From Clytia hemisphaerica (lineage: Eukaryota; Cnidaria; Hydrozoa; Leptothecata; Clytiidae), in contig CACVBU010000011.1 of NCBI GenBank assembly GCA_902728285.1, forward strand, positions 620,001 through 684,000: DNA of 64,000 bases. The letters are read 5' to 3'. The stretch's first letter is position 1. Each line of letters begins with the position of its first letter. A program made the translations under genes and the position numbers. Positions 24,439 through 36,800 of this stretch are shown in pieces. The notes below the pieces were generated by a model. The model worked only from the letters and a program-made list of their open reading frames with translations. It ran no database searches and was not told the origin of the DNA.

Positions 24439-25109
24439 AAGCTTTTATTAAAAGTCAGAAAGTTTCAAACCGTTTCAAAAATTCCCCTTTCCCCTGGGGC
24501 AAATAGGATTAAACATTTCAGTTCAATTCAAATAAGGGAGAAACAAGCAAGTTGCAGTATTGTACATAGTTTATCTAAAGAATCCTGCATTTACTCAAAA
24601 TAAACGAAATGAACGACAAATTTCACAAAAAGCGACAAATGTCGCCATCCACAACCCCGATACCGAGAGTGACTGTACAACGTATTCATTCCTCCTTGAT
24701 TATCACGGGAATTAACTACATATCGTTTATTAAAGAACGACAAAGTGACAAATTACGCATGCGTGTTACAATGCAGGATTCTTTAGAGGGACAGACTGAT
24801 AACAAAAATAACAACCAATGTAGAAGAGTTGTATCTCCACTGTAGTTCCTCATAACAATCAATCGATCGTTACTCTCCTTTTTGTAAAAACTCAAAAAAT
24901 GCCAGAAAATTGGATTTGCTGAACTCAAATAAATTGAAGGGTAAAACATAAAATAACTTTGCTTAAACTGCTTAACAGATTTAGGCATAAAAGGAAATTT
25001 TGGATCGGTCTGTAAAATACACGATACAAGCGGTGCCAAAAATCGGTCTTGTGCCTAAAAATAAATAGTTGCCTTACAAAATTTGAGTAAAAAAATTAAA
25101 GTTAAATAA
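23083..25109. other. Intergenic DNA, AT-rich, no supported gene
   Basis: No ORF here shows a recognisable domain. The only clear structure is the (ATT)n tract at 24407-24436. Short overlapping ORFs near 24604-25039 occur on both strands and carry no family signature. Confidence 0.4.
24407..24436 (+). repeat. (ATT)n microsatellite
   Basis: About ten uninterrupted ATT units. Confidence 0.95.
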
Positions 25110-25460
25110 AGTTAGGGGCCTTGTTTTCAGCATTTTTATAGAATGATGACGTCATCAATTGTTTTTCATGAATATTCTTATCTTTTTGGGAAAAAACATC
25201 CTGAAATATTCTTACAGTATTCTTAGGTTTGGATCCAAAATCTAACATGTAATACATACTACAAGCAAAAATTTGGCATTTTGTGGAACCATTTAGCATT
25301 GATGGGGAATAATTGGCAATTTAATGGAAGAATGCTCTAAGTATGATATTCTTAGATTCAGTTGCCAAATTCCATGTGCTATTCTTATCATATTCTTAAT
25401 TTTTTTACCAATTTCATCATAAATATTCTTATAAAGTATATTCTTATAACAAAAGGCGCG
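25110..25460. mobile_element. MITE of the ATTCTTATAA family
   Basis: Contains reiterated ATTCTTA words and a right end ATTCTTATAAAGTATATTCTTATAA. It is an inverted relative of 31055-31388: both share TTAGGTTTGGATC/TAACATGTAATACAT-type internal phrases in opposite orientation. A fragment lies at 39200-39340. Ends are approximate. Confidence 0.55.
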
Positions 25461-25774
25461 TAGTTTTGGAACAGATCTTTGTGCTGTCGGTCACCATGTA
25501 ATTTTGTTACCAGAAGAATTGCTGTCACATTGTAAATTCATATACTGTGACACTGTAGTCATGGTACATGAAAAGAGGTCTTATAAAAAGCCATGGTGTC
25601 TCATATATAATATGTAATGGGGCAGTAATGTATAACTTTTGTTTATCTTGTTAATATGATACTTGTTTTTGTGAGTGAAAGAATCTATTCTGCTATCGTG
25701 AATGATATGTGACCCTTTTGAAAACAATTTTGTTACAATGATCAACAGACATGTTCGCTAGAAAATAAAACAAA

Positions 25775-28263
25775 ATGGCGGAAAATTATGCTAGAACCTT
25801 ATATTCATATTTTGCTAGAGAATCAAACGAGCTTTCATTTGATAGTGGAGTTGTGTTGAAAATTGTCGAAAAACAAGTCAGTGGTTGGTGGCTTGCCATT
25901 GATGAATCTCGTTCTATGCTAAAGACACTGGTGGAGCTCACTATGGTAACCCTGACGAAGTCTTGATGTTGGAGTCGAAACAAAACAAGGATACTCTTAA
26001 TAATCATGAAGATTTTTTTAGTTCTGGATTGAAAAGATCAGCCGAGGATGCCCGTAGACTTGCTCAAGAGTATGTTTCCCCTGATGTGTTTTCTAATAAT
26101 GTCACTACCAACAAGGATCGAAAGAGCTATGTATATGACATAGATAACAAATCGAATCAAGCCTTCGATAGCAAGAATGACGAGGCTAGAATTCAAATTT
26201 TGAATGCTCTGTCTGACCCAAAGAAAGAATTGATACTCACTCATGATAGCTACCTAAAGACCATGGATGACGAAGAGGCGCGAAAGGTTTTTGAGAGGTC
26301 CAATATTCATCCGTATATTTACACCCAAATTCCTGGTCATTCAGCCAGCTGCAAAGAAAGCCCTTCTCAACGTTTTCGTGTCAGCGTTAAAAACAAAGTA
26401 GGGGAGTTTTTTATTCAAAAAGTGACTCGTAAAGATGCCGAATTATCATTATCAATAGAAAAGGAAGGATCATTTTTGGTGCGTGAAAGTGAAAGCAGTG
26501 TAGGTATTTTAAGCAGGATTTTTTGAAACCTTTGCCATGTACAGTTTGTCCAGAGAAAAATTAACTGGTGTGACCCCCCCTCCCCCCCCCCCAGCTTACT
26601 GGAGAATTTGTCCTGAATTCCATCTCCAGTGGGAAAATATCCGAAAATTCCAGCCCAACTGGAAAATTGACTTAATTCCCATTTGAAATTAAATAGAAAC
26701 AAATGTACTCTTACAGCATCAAAGTGGATTTTTTGAACTTGAAACAAAAGAATTTCTTTTCCAGATATAGGGAATTCTATAAGATTTTTATCACTGCTGA
26801 GGGAAAAGTTCCACTGGGACTACGTAAGGGACAGGCAGGGGTGTTAATGAATTTTGAAGATTTCAATTTTTATAAATTCTGTTCCACGGTATAAGCCAAA
26901 AACAATGAAATCATTTTTTCTAGAAAAGGCTGCGCGAAAATTGAAATTCGAGGACAATAAGTAGTTATTCCAAGAACAATAATGTTTCCTATAAACGCAT
27001 TCAACGTTACAGCTTTTTTGAGTTTTAATTTAACTTTCTTTTCACAGCCTGGTGATCTCACCATCTCGATCAAGCGACAAAAACACATTGGTCATGTTTG
27101 GATTGGCAAAACAAAGAACGGAAAGTTTCTTTGCAAAGAAACGAACCATTATAACAGTATTGAAAATATCATCGGAAAATATGTATCAACATTTCTAGTG
27201 TCAAAAGGAGGACAAGCTGTTCAATTGTCCGTCAACGATGAAGATATTATCTCAAATGAAGTCAACGATTACAATTCGTTCAAGAAGAAATCTTATTACA
27301 TAGGCAGCTTGTCACAACAAGCTTGTGAAGACAGATTGAAAGATACTGCAAATGGTTCCTTCTTGTTAAGCGAGGTCGATAAGGTAGGTGGATTTAACAA
27401 CACGTTCTGCAATACTGTCTCTTTTTTTTCTTCTAGTAGCCCAGCTGCCACACGACGTTGTTTCAACGTTCATCTAACGTTAAATGGATGTTGTGAACGT
27501 TAAATAAACGTCAAAAAACGTTGTGTGTCAGCTGGGAGTAGGATGTGAATCGTTTTCAACAAGCGTTTGAAGATATTCATCTACTTACGTTTTTTTTAAG
27601 AGGAAACTATATAACAACATAAGGCTTCAATGGCCAAAATATTAAGAATAAGTTAGGAACATTTTAACCCTTTGCGGGCTTTGTGGGCTTTGCGGGCTCT
27701 AATACAACCGATTTCTTAGGAAATTGACAAAAAAACTCACCAAATGGTGAAAATAAGAACATTTTAAGAACATTTTTAGGTTTAAAACTCAAAATGTTGA
27801 GAATACTCGATGGCTTCAAAAACTTTAAAAGTTCTTTATTGAATAACGTGTGCCTCAGCCGAGCTAGAGCCTTAGGCTGCGCGCATTCCCGGAATTGGTT
27901 TTGATATATGGGGTGCGTATCGTGTATAAAATTCTCGTCTGAGAGTTACCCCAACTTCGGGGTAAAAAATCTCTTTAATATACTAAAATTTTTTACCGGG
28001 TGGTCCAAAAAAAACTTCCATAAGTTTCAAATTTTGACGTAGAGCTTTTTGAAATTTGAAATTTATGGAAGTTTTTTTTGGACCACCCGGTATATGTGCA
28101 TTTCTCTTTTTTTTTACAGGAAAGAAAATGGATGTTGTCAGCCAAATTCCCTGCGATCGTGGGGCATTTTTACATCACTCTCGATAAAAACTATTCAATA
28201 TGGCCATGTTTTCATTCGATTCATTCAGCTCTTATCAAACAATCAAAGGAGTTGTCGAAGTAG
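25775..28263 (+). CDS. SH3-SH2-SH2 signalling protein with a frameshift and a truncated last SH2
   Basis: Adaptor-like gene. Exon 1 is 25775-26499, exon 2 27048-27383, exon 3 28120-28263 (TAG 28261-28263). The start is in a strong context (CAAAATGGCG). Residues 4 to about 50 are an SH3 domain (TLYSY, ELSF, GWWLA). The SH3 then runs into a stop (TGA 25964-25966), while the continuation (YGNPDEVLMLES) is one frame away, so one base is missing or two are extra near 25900-25925. About 145 residues with several tyrosines follow. SH2-1 has an intact FLVRES, split by intron 1. SH2-2 starts YYIGSLSQQACEDRL, but its FLVRES position reads FLLSE, lacking the phosphotyrosine-binding Arg. SH2-2 stops after SALIKQSKELSK, short of a full domain. 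The gene could be live with a sequence error, or a decaying copy. Confidence 0.7.
26566..26846. mobile_element. Copy of the ACACCCCTGTC MITE family in SH2-gene intron 1
   Basis: C-rich left end with GCTTACTGGAGAATTTGTCC, internal GGGAAAATATCCGAAAATTCCAGCCCA, and right end CACTGGGACTACG...GGCAGGGGTGTTA, in the same order as 34868-35122. Confidence 0.55.
27440..27536. mobile_element. AACGTT palindromic MITE, copy 1
   Basis: CCCAGCTG...ACGACGTTGTTTCAACGTT at the left is mirrored by AACGTTGTGTGTCAGCTGGG at the right. AACGTT-type words recur through the element at short intervals. It lies in SH2-gene intron 2. Confidence 0.7.
27585..27855. mobile_element. Inverted copy of the TTATAAGAAC MITE family
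   Basis: Shows the family phrases in reverse (GGCTTCAATGGCC, TTTCTTAGGAAATTG, CACCAAATGGTGAAAATAAGAACA, AAAATGTTGAGAATA). Ends are diverged. Confidence 0.5.
27996..28090. mobile_element. 95-bp TA-flanked hairpin MITE beside a splice acceptor
   Basis: CCGGGTGGTCCAAAAAAAAC is perfectly inverted at the other end and each side is flanked by TA (27994-27995, 28091-28092). It ends 29 bases before exon 3 of the SH3-SH2-SH2 gene. The form fits a Tc1/mariner-type MITE. Confidence 0.8.
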
Positions 28264-30055
28264 CCTCCGTCTCGGAAGAGGACTGGGCCTGAATTTGCGG
28301 ACGTTTTCACAGTTTCACTTTCGTTTTCGGCTATGCGACAGCGTTTTCAAGCAGAAAGCAGAGGAAATCTGTGAAATTATGGCAGGGAATGCTAACCTAT
28401 TTTTCCAGTGTTTCTCAAGATTGGAGCAAGATTATTGTTCTAGAAAGTTCTAATAGTTTCAGATTAGTATGATTTCATCAGAAAAAACATTTACACCAAA
28501 GCTCCTTATTGATATGTGAAGGCTACCAAAAATAGCAATGTCCTCCATCTTTAACATAATGGACAAGGACAGTCAAGAAGTCTACTTTGTTGAAAATTTG
28601 CACAAAATACTTAGAGAAAATGGTACTATGGAAGCCCATTCTATACTCCTAAATGATAGTTGAAAGATCAGCAGTTGAGAGGGTTGATTAGAATAGAACT
28701 CAAAGCACACAATAAAGTATATACATATGTATTTGTCCAGAAAGAACTGGCATGTTGTTTGCTTTGTTTTGGTGTTTAAAAAGTCCTAAAAAAATACAAA
28801 TTCGAATATAATGAGGGCAATGAGTCTGGTTAAATGTTACTATATTTACAAGAAAAGATTACTGAAAAAAATACTACTGTGTGTACTACTGACAACTGAT
28901 GAACTAAACTCAAAAACTAAAACTTTACCATAAATTTACATTACGACAATTTAAAAATCTATCTTTAATAGCAACAAAGAAAAAAACATGGCTCAAAGTT
29001 TTAAAAACAGAGCTAGTCAGAGCTTCAATTCAGTAGGTATAGAGCTTTCAAAATTTGAAAACAGACACTGCATTGGTATTACTACAAGACATACTATCCA
29101 CACGGTTTTTTCGATTCATGAAAAAAAATAAAGTATTTATCAAAAAAAGGTTCTCTTTTTTTTGGTAATCAATTCCAACAAACAACAATCAATATAACAG
29201 TTTTTTGAAAATCATCCCACAGTGTAAACATTATCAACCAACTAAACCCACACCGCCAAAATTGTAAAAATAAGTCAATATAATTTCTATCAACAATTTC
29301 TCGTAAAATGATTGTTTTTCCAACATTCTGATACTCAATCATGGCTGGAGGCATCATGTGTAGAGTGACTGTGTGGTATTTCATTGCTTTTAATGATCAC
29401 GATACCAAACATCAACCAAACAAAACTGACGCAAAGCCAAATCCGTCGATTAAAAATTTCCATGAAAATTATAATTGAAACTTATCTCGTAAAATGCTTT
29501 TTTCAACATTCTGGAGGTGTTCAAAGTTAGAGGTATCATATGTAGAGCCAAGAAATACATGAAAAGTCATTTGCTATCCCATTTGCCATGAGATATATGA
29601 GTCAACAAATAATCAAACAAAAACCAACAAATCATGTCTCTTCACTTTCATGTCACATCTTGTTTATATGGGGTATCAGAAAGCCAATCCACAAGAAGAG
29701 CCATCTTCCTTTATTATGGAGTGTTCCAAAACTATTGGTAGGTTGTTTGGAAGTAAAGAAACCCACACAGTTTGTTTTATTTTGAAGATTTAACTTGAAA
29801 ACAAACTGCATCTTTCCAGCAGAAACTCATGTTTCAACCTGCTACATAACATTGGTCAGTCGGGTCTGCTACTAACATGTAATAGTTTTATTATAGCCGA
29901 GCTTGAGAATCCGTAGACAGAACTTGTAACATGTATTATGTGTATAATTATGTCAGTCGACTTGAATCATGATACATTACTCACATTTCACTGGATGCAT
30001 TTTCGCTGTGAAATTATCCGCAAAATTTTCTGACCGCGTTCTGAGACGGAGGCTA
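28261..30055. mobile_element. Candidate inverted-repeat element overlapping the SH2-gene stop codon
   Basis: TAGCCTCCGTCTC at 28261-28273 is inverted at 30043-30055. Similarity continues inward for about 50 bases with gaps (TTTGCGGA, TTTCACAG). The interior has no large ORF, but two internally similar segments (about 29290-29370 and 29490-29550, TCTCGTAAAATG...CAACATTCTG). No clear target duplication. An AATAAA at 28711-28716 could serve the upstream gene. Confidence 0.4.
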
Positions 30056-31054
30056 ACTGGTAACGGTGGGGTGATGAAATAATGCACGCTTTCTCCCTTT
30101 TATATGCCCCAAATCTCCAGAAAATTTCAAGCTCGTTGTATCTAAGGTGCTCCCCAATGGTCACATGAGGTTCCACTTTTTAGCGTAAATGTTTTTTAGG
30201 TTTTTTCGAAGCATTTCGATTTAGAAAATGAGATGGGTCATGGTTAGAAGGTCCCACATGCTGAAAAAGCAAATTTTTTAGCCAATTTTCATGATTTTGA
30301 TCGTCACAGAAATAAGAATTTGAATAACTTGTAGTAGGAGAAATTTTTCAAATTTTAACCAAATGTGTATATCAATAAAAGAAAGCGATCCAAGAAAAAA
30401 GAAATTACAATTTTTGCTTACGTCAGCATATTTCTTCACTTTCAATAAAATTTAGGTACTTATTTTATTTCATTTTATTTTTTTTATTTATTGGCATGTT
30501 ACAGCTAATATTAAATGTTTAATAAATAAAAAAAAATCCAAATTTAAAAATTGTCACGACCTTATTGAAGTATAATATTATTTGAAAATAGAAATTGGCA
30601 AAGAAACTCTATACTTTATAGTGTGAAAACTGGATTTTTAGAAAGATCGTATGGACATGATGATTGAGGCCTTTGCTGTAACCCATACCAGTAACCCGTA
30701 ACTCCGTGACTTGTATATGTCACAAAATCCACTCGTATTCGATTAAGCATCTGTAAAAATTAAAATGAAATTAACTGCTTTTGAAAATTATCATTTCCAG
30801 TTAGAGAGAAGACACATTTTTAAAGTGTTATTACAAGAAAAACTTTCAGAAAAACTTTCAGGGTTTGTAGACAGTTGTCCGTTTTATTTCGGATTTTTAT
30901 TATCTTTTTGTGAAAAAAAAGGCTCTGTAACACATACAATCTACCAACCTAAAGACAGTCATTTGTTTTTTCACGGGGTCCACGGCTAACCAAGTCATCC
31001 ATTAACAGAACGGACTTCGAACCCCCTGGTTTGCGGCGCTGACGTTATACATGC
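30056..31054. other. Intergenic DNA, nothing recognised
   Basis: AT-rich. A 74-residue ORF at 30765-30989 shows no domain or splice context I can support. Confidence 0.35.
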
Positions 31055-31388
31055 CTTTCTTATAAGAATATACTTTATAAGAATATTTATGATGAAACTG
31101 ACCAAAAAAATTAAGAATATGCTAAGAGTGCCACCATCTTGGAATCAGGCAACTGAACCTAAGAATACCATTTTTCGAGCAGTTTACCGTTAAGTTGCCA
31201 ATCATTACCCAGCAATGTAAATACCAAATTATTGCTTGATGTATGTATTACATGCTAGATTTAGGATGTGATTTTGATTCAAACCTAAGAATACCATTAG
31301 AATAATTCAGGATAATTTTCCTCAAAAAAGTTAAGAATATTCATGATGAATTGAAAAACATCATTCTTATAAAAAAATACGTGTAGAC
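31055..31388. mobile_element. MITE of the ATTCTTATAA family
   Basis: Left end TTCTTATAAGAATATAC and right end ATTCTTATAAAAAAATACG. Internal AAGAATACCAT, TTGCCAAT and CATGCTAGATTTAGG phrases match 25110-25460 in the opposite orientation. Confidence 0.6.
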
Positions 31389-31664
31389 CACTCGGTCGTC
31401 GCTTCTCGTTGCTTCTTCGATTATTTTCAAATCCAAATTGATGAAAGTCAACTCTTAGAACTCACATGGTGGCTGTGAAATTCAAATTTTTATTTCAATC
31501 TTGTCACCCTGGTAATTTTTAGATTGAAAATTTTCCTGTTTATATTTAAAAGCCATGTGGTCTACTAAAAATGGAACCTTAAAAGTCAGTACCTGAGTAT
31601 CTCTCGAATTCTTAGGCGATTTTTTTTCTAGAGCTCAGATACAGGCTAGAAAAGTATGGTCAAA

Positions 31665-32706
31665 ACCACAGATATCTTATATAAAACACTAGATAGAGCT
31701 ACTCCCTCCATATTTGAATCAAAATAATCCGCTATCTTTGACCATAGTATAAGAAAGCCGCGGCTGGAATATGTACCGCATTGTCTTTTCAGTTAATTGC
31801 TGTTCCATCTCTGTCTCCGAGCTTTATAAGAACATTAAGATGATCAGTTTATTATTGGAAATAGTTTTTGAAATGTTTCTCTTATTTTCCTTCACAAAAA
31901 TCTTTTTTGTTGCTAGATATCTTTGAATCTGTACCCAATAAAATACTTGAACTAATTTTGGACATATTTTAGGGGTATTTTGTGGAAACAATAGTTTTTT
32001 GCTAAAATTGAAATTATAAGAACTATATTCAAGATGATAACTTTCTTGTCAATTTAAATGATAAATTTTGAAGGTGCTCGCTTGAAATTTTCACAGTGTT
32101 ATCTTGATGTACTTTTTCATTGATTTCTAAAACGATTTCACTGAAATATTGCAAAGGCATTTCAAGGCACCTCATTAATTTTTGAGTTCTTTCAGCCCAG
32201 CCATTTTGGGGGGCCCCCCATTTTGTGCTTGTTTCAATTTCTTAGTGTTGATTTTTCCTTTACAATGATTTTATAATGCAAGTGTATTATCAAGAGCATA
32301 TCATTAATGTCTAAAACGCACTGAGAAGTAAGTATTAACGACAAACCAATAAAATTTACCATTAAAGATGCTACATTACTGATTTCTTGAACAACAAATA
32401 GTCATCAAATACGACAAAGATAGAACAACAGAAATTCAGATGTTATCATTCCAGCCGCGGCTTTCTTATACTATGGTTTGATAAGTAGACCACAGTTCGG
32501 TGCCGGTAATTTGATCGATCAAGCCTATCTTTTACCTCGTTGCTTTGCGCCATTCAGGTTTTTTTTGATTGGTTGGACAAATTGCCGGTACCGAACTGTG
32601 ACCTACTGTGACCTACTTTCAGCAAAGATGGCGATTTTCTTCACCTGCCGTTGCTTGGGAGATACAGAGTAGCTCTATCTAGTGTTTTATATAAGATATC
32701 TATGGT
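31665..32706. mobile_element. Nested inverted-repeat elements with ACCATAG ends
   Basis: The outer repeat ACCACAGATATCTTATATAA, continuing through AACACTAGATAGAGCTACTC at the left, is inverted ending at 32706. Inside, 31741-32477 has its own inverted ends (ACCATAGTATAAGAAAGCCG...). To its right, about 32488-32608 is a third hairpin (CACAGTTCGGTGCCGG inverted as CCGGTACCGAACTGTG). No large ORF. Confidence 0.7.
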
Positions 32707-33834
32707 CAAGACCAGTCTTGAAATCTAGAATTTTCTTTATGAATCTAATTTGAATGAATAACCAACCAAAGCAGCCATGGACTGGGTACAAGGTTTCACT
32801 TAGTTTTGATATTTCATAAAATTCTTTATTTAGATATGGAAAGTATTGAATTAAAAAAAGTGGAGTTTACAAAGCACTTTATTGTTTTAAAGAATTTAAT
32901 GAAAAATTATGCAGTCTGAAATAGGTGAAGAATGGAGTTTTTGATAGCTGAATATTAACAAAATGCCGAGCATACAATGTCTCCATTGTTTGGTGCTAAG
33001 AATATTGAATGGAAATATGATTGAGGGCGGAAGAAAAGCTCATTTTCTTTCAAGACTGCGTAAAGGTAGGATGTGTTTTTCATCATCGGGGCTCTCTTTG
33101 GTGGATAACTTTTCGATTCGTTCTGTTTTGTCTTTCGTATCATTGGCACCAAAACAGGCCCAGAATGCTTTGTACAGAATTTTCTTGCTTTACCCACTTA
33201 GCTCTTAGTTTATTCCAGCTCTTTGGTCGTAGGCCCGAGCTGATTTTCTTCTCAAAAATTCTCTAAAGTAAACAGTTGAAAAGCTTTACCTTGATCGGAA
33301 TACGTCTTAATACGGCCGGGTTTGACTTTGATGTTTTCTATTCGAATCTATTCGAATTTCTGTCCTATCAACTATTGATAAAGGTATGCTCACCATCTGA
33401 TCTCACGCATCTCCTCTGATATGTTTTGATATAAGGATGCTAATTGTGTATAAAATTCCCGTCCAAAAGTTACCCCAAATTTAGAGTAACCTGTTTCAAT
33501 TTTCTTGAAAAATTTGTCGTTCTCTATTGTTTAGCATTCGATTTTTGTTGCTGTTGTGAATTTGGGTGACGGAGAATTAAGGCTTGATTCCGGAGAGAGG
33601 AAAAAAGAAGAGTTTGGATAAGCCCAGAGTCTGCAGCGCGACGATCGATTTTCAGTTTTTCGAATTCGAATTTTAGTAGAACTTATGATTGCAGGGTCCA
33701 ACTCTATTCAATTTTTATTCCACACTTTGAACTGCAGGATTTTGAATTTTCTTAAAGAACTTAATGATGGATAATCCATTTATTTTTTTTCTTAGCAATT
33801 TGATTGTTTGGCGCAATAAATACTACATTTCAAG
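32707..33834. other. Intergenic DNA upstream of the sphingomyelinase-D-like gene
   Basis: Contains a single arm of the GATATGTTTTGATAT MITE family (about 33402-33510). No supported gene and no clear TATA box close to the start codon at 33835. Confidence 0.4.
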
Positions 33835-36800
33835 ATGAAGTATTGGACAATTTGTGTCTTCACTGTAATTGTCAGTTTTGTGGATTGTAAGTAGTTTTTT
33901 TGCTGAATTGGTCGAATTGGCTTTGTAATTAAATACTAGATTGGATTGAAATGTTGGTTGGTACCAATTTTCCCCAAAACTGATTATGGGTTAGCCAAAA
34001 ATTTGACTGCCAAAACTTAAACGCATTTGTCTCGGTCTACTCTGCTTAGACCTTTTCATAAATTACATCACGGACATCACTTGCCTCGTATTCAAACAAT
34101 TACCATGGTGATTATATCTCTTGAGACATTAAATGATTTTTTTTATGAATAGAAAGGAGTTTTAAAAAAACCCGTTGGGAGTTAATCACCATGGCAATGA
34201 TTTTAAAACGAGGCAAGTGATGTTTGTGACGTAATTTATGAAAAGGTCCGATAGTGTTATGGTTTGGGTTTTATGAATCTTATTGTGGCTATAATCCAGA
34301 CCATCGTAAAAATAAGTATTTACCTCAGTACACAGAGTGTTATAGTTGGGGTTTTATGAATCTTGTTGGTCACAGCTAGGAAAATCAGTAGGGATTTCTA
34401 GGCTTTTCTTGTAGGGTTTAGTTTAGTTTACCAATCGAGATGAAATTTAAGGATAATTTTTTCACAGGGACCGACCAATCTTTTCCATCAGTTTTTGAAG
34501 CTGGGTTCTTTCAGTAGACTAGAAATTAGATCTGAATTCCATAGCTACATTGTAGAAAAATCAGGATGTTTGAGTTGGTGAAAACGCAGTCAATCCGAAC
34601 ATTGGAAGTATTGTTATATAAATAAATACTTCTGACCAATTATTCTTCATTTGTTACTTGATCGATAGGTGGTAGAGATTTCTACAATATTGCTCACATG
34701 TGTAACAATATTGCTACATTGGATTGGGCAGTACAGAATGGGGCTAATGCAGTAGAAGCAGACTTACAATTTGATAATCAAGGAAATCCAACACGTTTTT
34801 ATCATGGTGCACCTTGTGATTGTACTTGCATGTGCCCTTTGTAAGCATAAATTATTTTGTTCGCTAAAACACCCCCTGTGTCACAGACCCGCTAGGACCC
34901 CAGCCCCACTGGAAAATTTGGCAATAATTTTGTCCCCGGTGGGAAAATACCCTGGAATTTCAGCCCACTGAGAAATTGACTTTGATTTCATCCCCACTCG
35001 AAATCCAAAGTCTAAAAATTGCACTCCAAAACCATCCCACTGGATTTTCTAACTTTGGAACAATAGAATTTTTATCCCACTGAGGAAAAAAGTTCCACCG
35101 GGGCTGCGAGACAGGAGTGTTTAATACTCGTAGTTTGAGAAAAAGGAGTGCGGTGGGAGAACAGAAATATAACAACTGATAAAGATGTATTAAGACCTGC
35201 ATGTAAAGATGGTAACATTACCCAAATCTTTAAGAATCAGGCCCGTAAAGTAAACCGACCAATACTCATTCGTCTAAGTATTTAGGTTAACTATATTTTA
35301 AGGGCAGTCATTACTTTAAAGCTTTAGTAACTTGGCGTTACTGCTCTAGATTGAGTCTGGATAAAATACTTGTGGTAACTGTACATCCCTAAACCCCAAT
35401 CCAATTTTGAAAAGCTCATTACAATTAACAATATTTTTTATCATCTTACCATAGGGGTTTATTCTGCTCGTTCTGGAAAGGATCGATTTGCCCTTCACTC
35501 AAAGAGAAATTTTTTTGGTTCGTCAAAAAGTCACCGTGTGCTGCAAAGGCGAATGCTGCTAAATGGTTGCAAAGAGCAGGTAACTTATTTGTAGTAAGCC
35601 AGCTTGAATACAACGTTTTTTCAACGTTCATCTAACGTTATATGGACATTATGAACATTAGAAAAACGTTGAAACAACGTTGTGTGTCAAATGGGAAGCA
35701 CCATACTTGAATTTAGATTTGTTTTTAATGTTAAAGTTTTATTGATCAATAATAGGTAAATTTTCACATTTTTTTTATCAAATCGTACCCCACTTTTCCT
35801 CCCCATTGCTCAATATTTAGAATTGACACAAAAGAATAGATCTTAAAGTGTGGAATGGTCATCGAAAGTTGAAGAGCTCAAGCTCATAGTGGTAGACAAT
35901 ATATTTCTAAGCTATTTGAACATGTCTAGGTCAAAGAGTTGCAAGAAAAAAAGTTACACCCCCATCTCACAGCCCCTGTGGAACTCTTTTCCTCAGTGGG
36001 GGTTGGGGGTCTCAGTGAAGATAAAAGTTCCTATTGAAATACCAATTGGGATATAATTTCTATTGTTCCAAGGCTAAATAACTCAGTGGGATGGGTTTCT
36101 TAACATTGAATTTCGAGTGGGGATGGAATCAAAGTTAATTTCTCAGTAGTTGGGCTGAAAATCCAGGGTATGTTCGTTCCCACTGGGGACGAAATCTTTG
36201 CCAAATTTTCCAGTGGGACTATAACACAGGGGTGTAAAGTTTTTCCCTAATTGAAAATTCTTGGCTTCGTCTCAAAAGGGTAATGTTACATAAAATCAAT
36301 CAATCATGATTTGATTTTGTTTATTTTCAGGTCGAAAATATTCTTCAAAGTTAGCCCTTATCTGGTTGGACAATAAAGTGAAAGGAAAGTCAGAATCAAT
36401 TCTCAGAAAATCTGGTCAAAAGGTAGCCTTTATTATTTCAACACATAGTAATCTAAAGTTTAAAGATTTGAATCTATCCTCCGTCTTATTTATGGCATTC
36501 ACAGTAAAAGGAATTTTCTCTGACTGGAGAAACATCATCTAAGAAATGAACATACTATCTTAATAAATCTAAGATATACTTTCTGAGAAAAAGACCAGAA
36601 CTCTTCGCATGAATCGAGCGAGAAGAGCGCCGTTATACTCTTTTGATTTATGTTTTATATCCCAGCTGGCACACAACGTTATTTTAACGTTCAAATAACG
36701 TTATTTGGACGTTATGAATGTCACATGGACGTTGTTTTGACGTTGTGTGCCGGATGGGATCTATCCAGAGGTAACTGAACTTATAATGTTCAGTTTTGAG

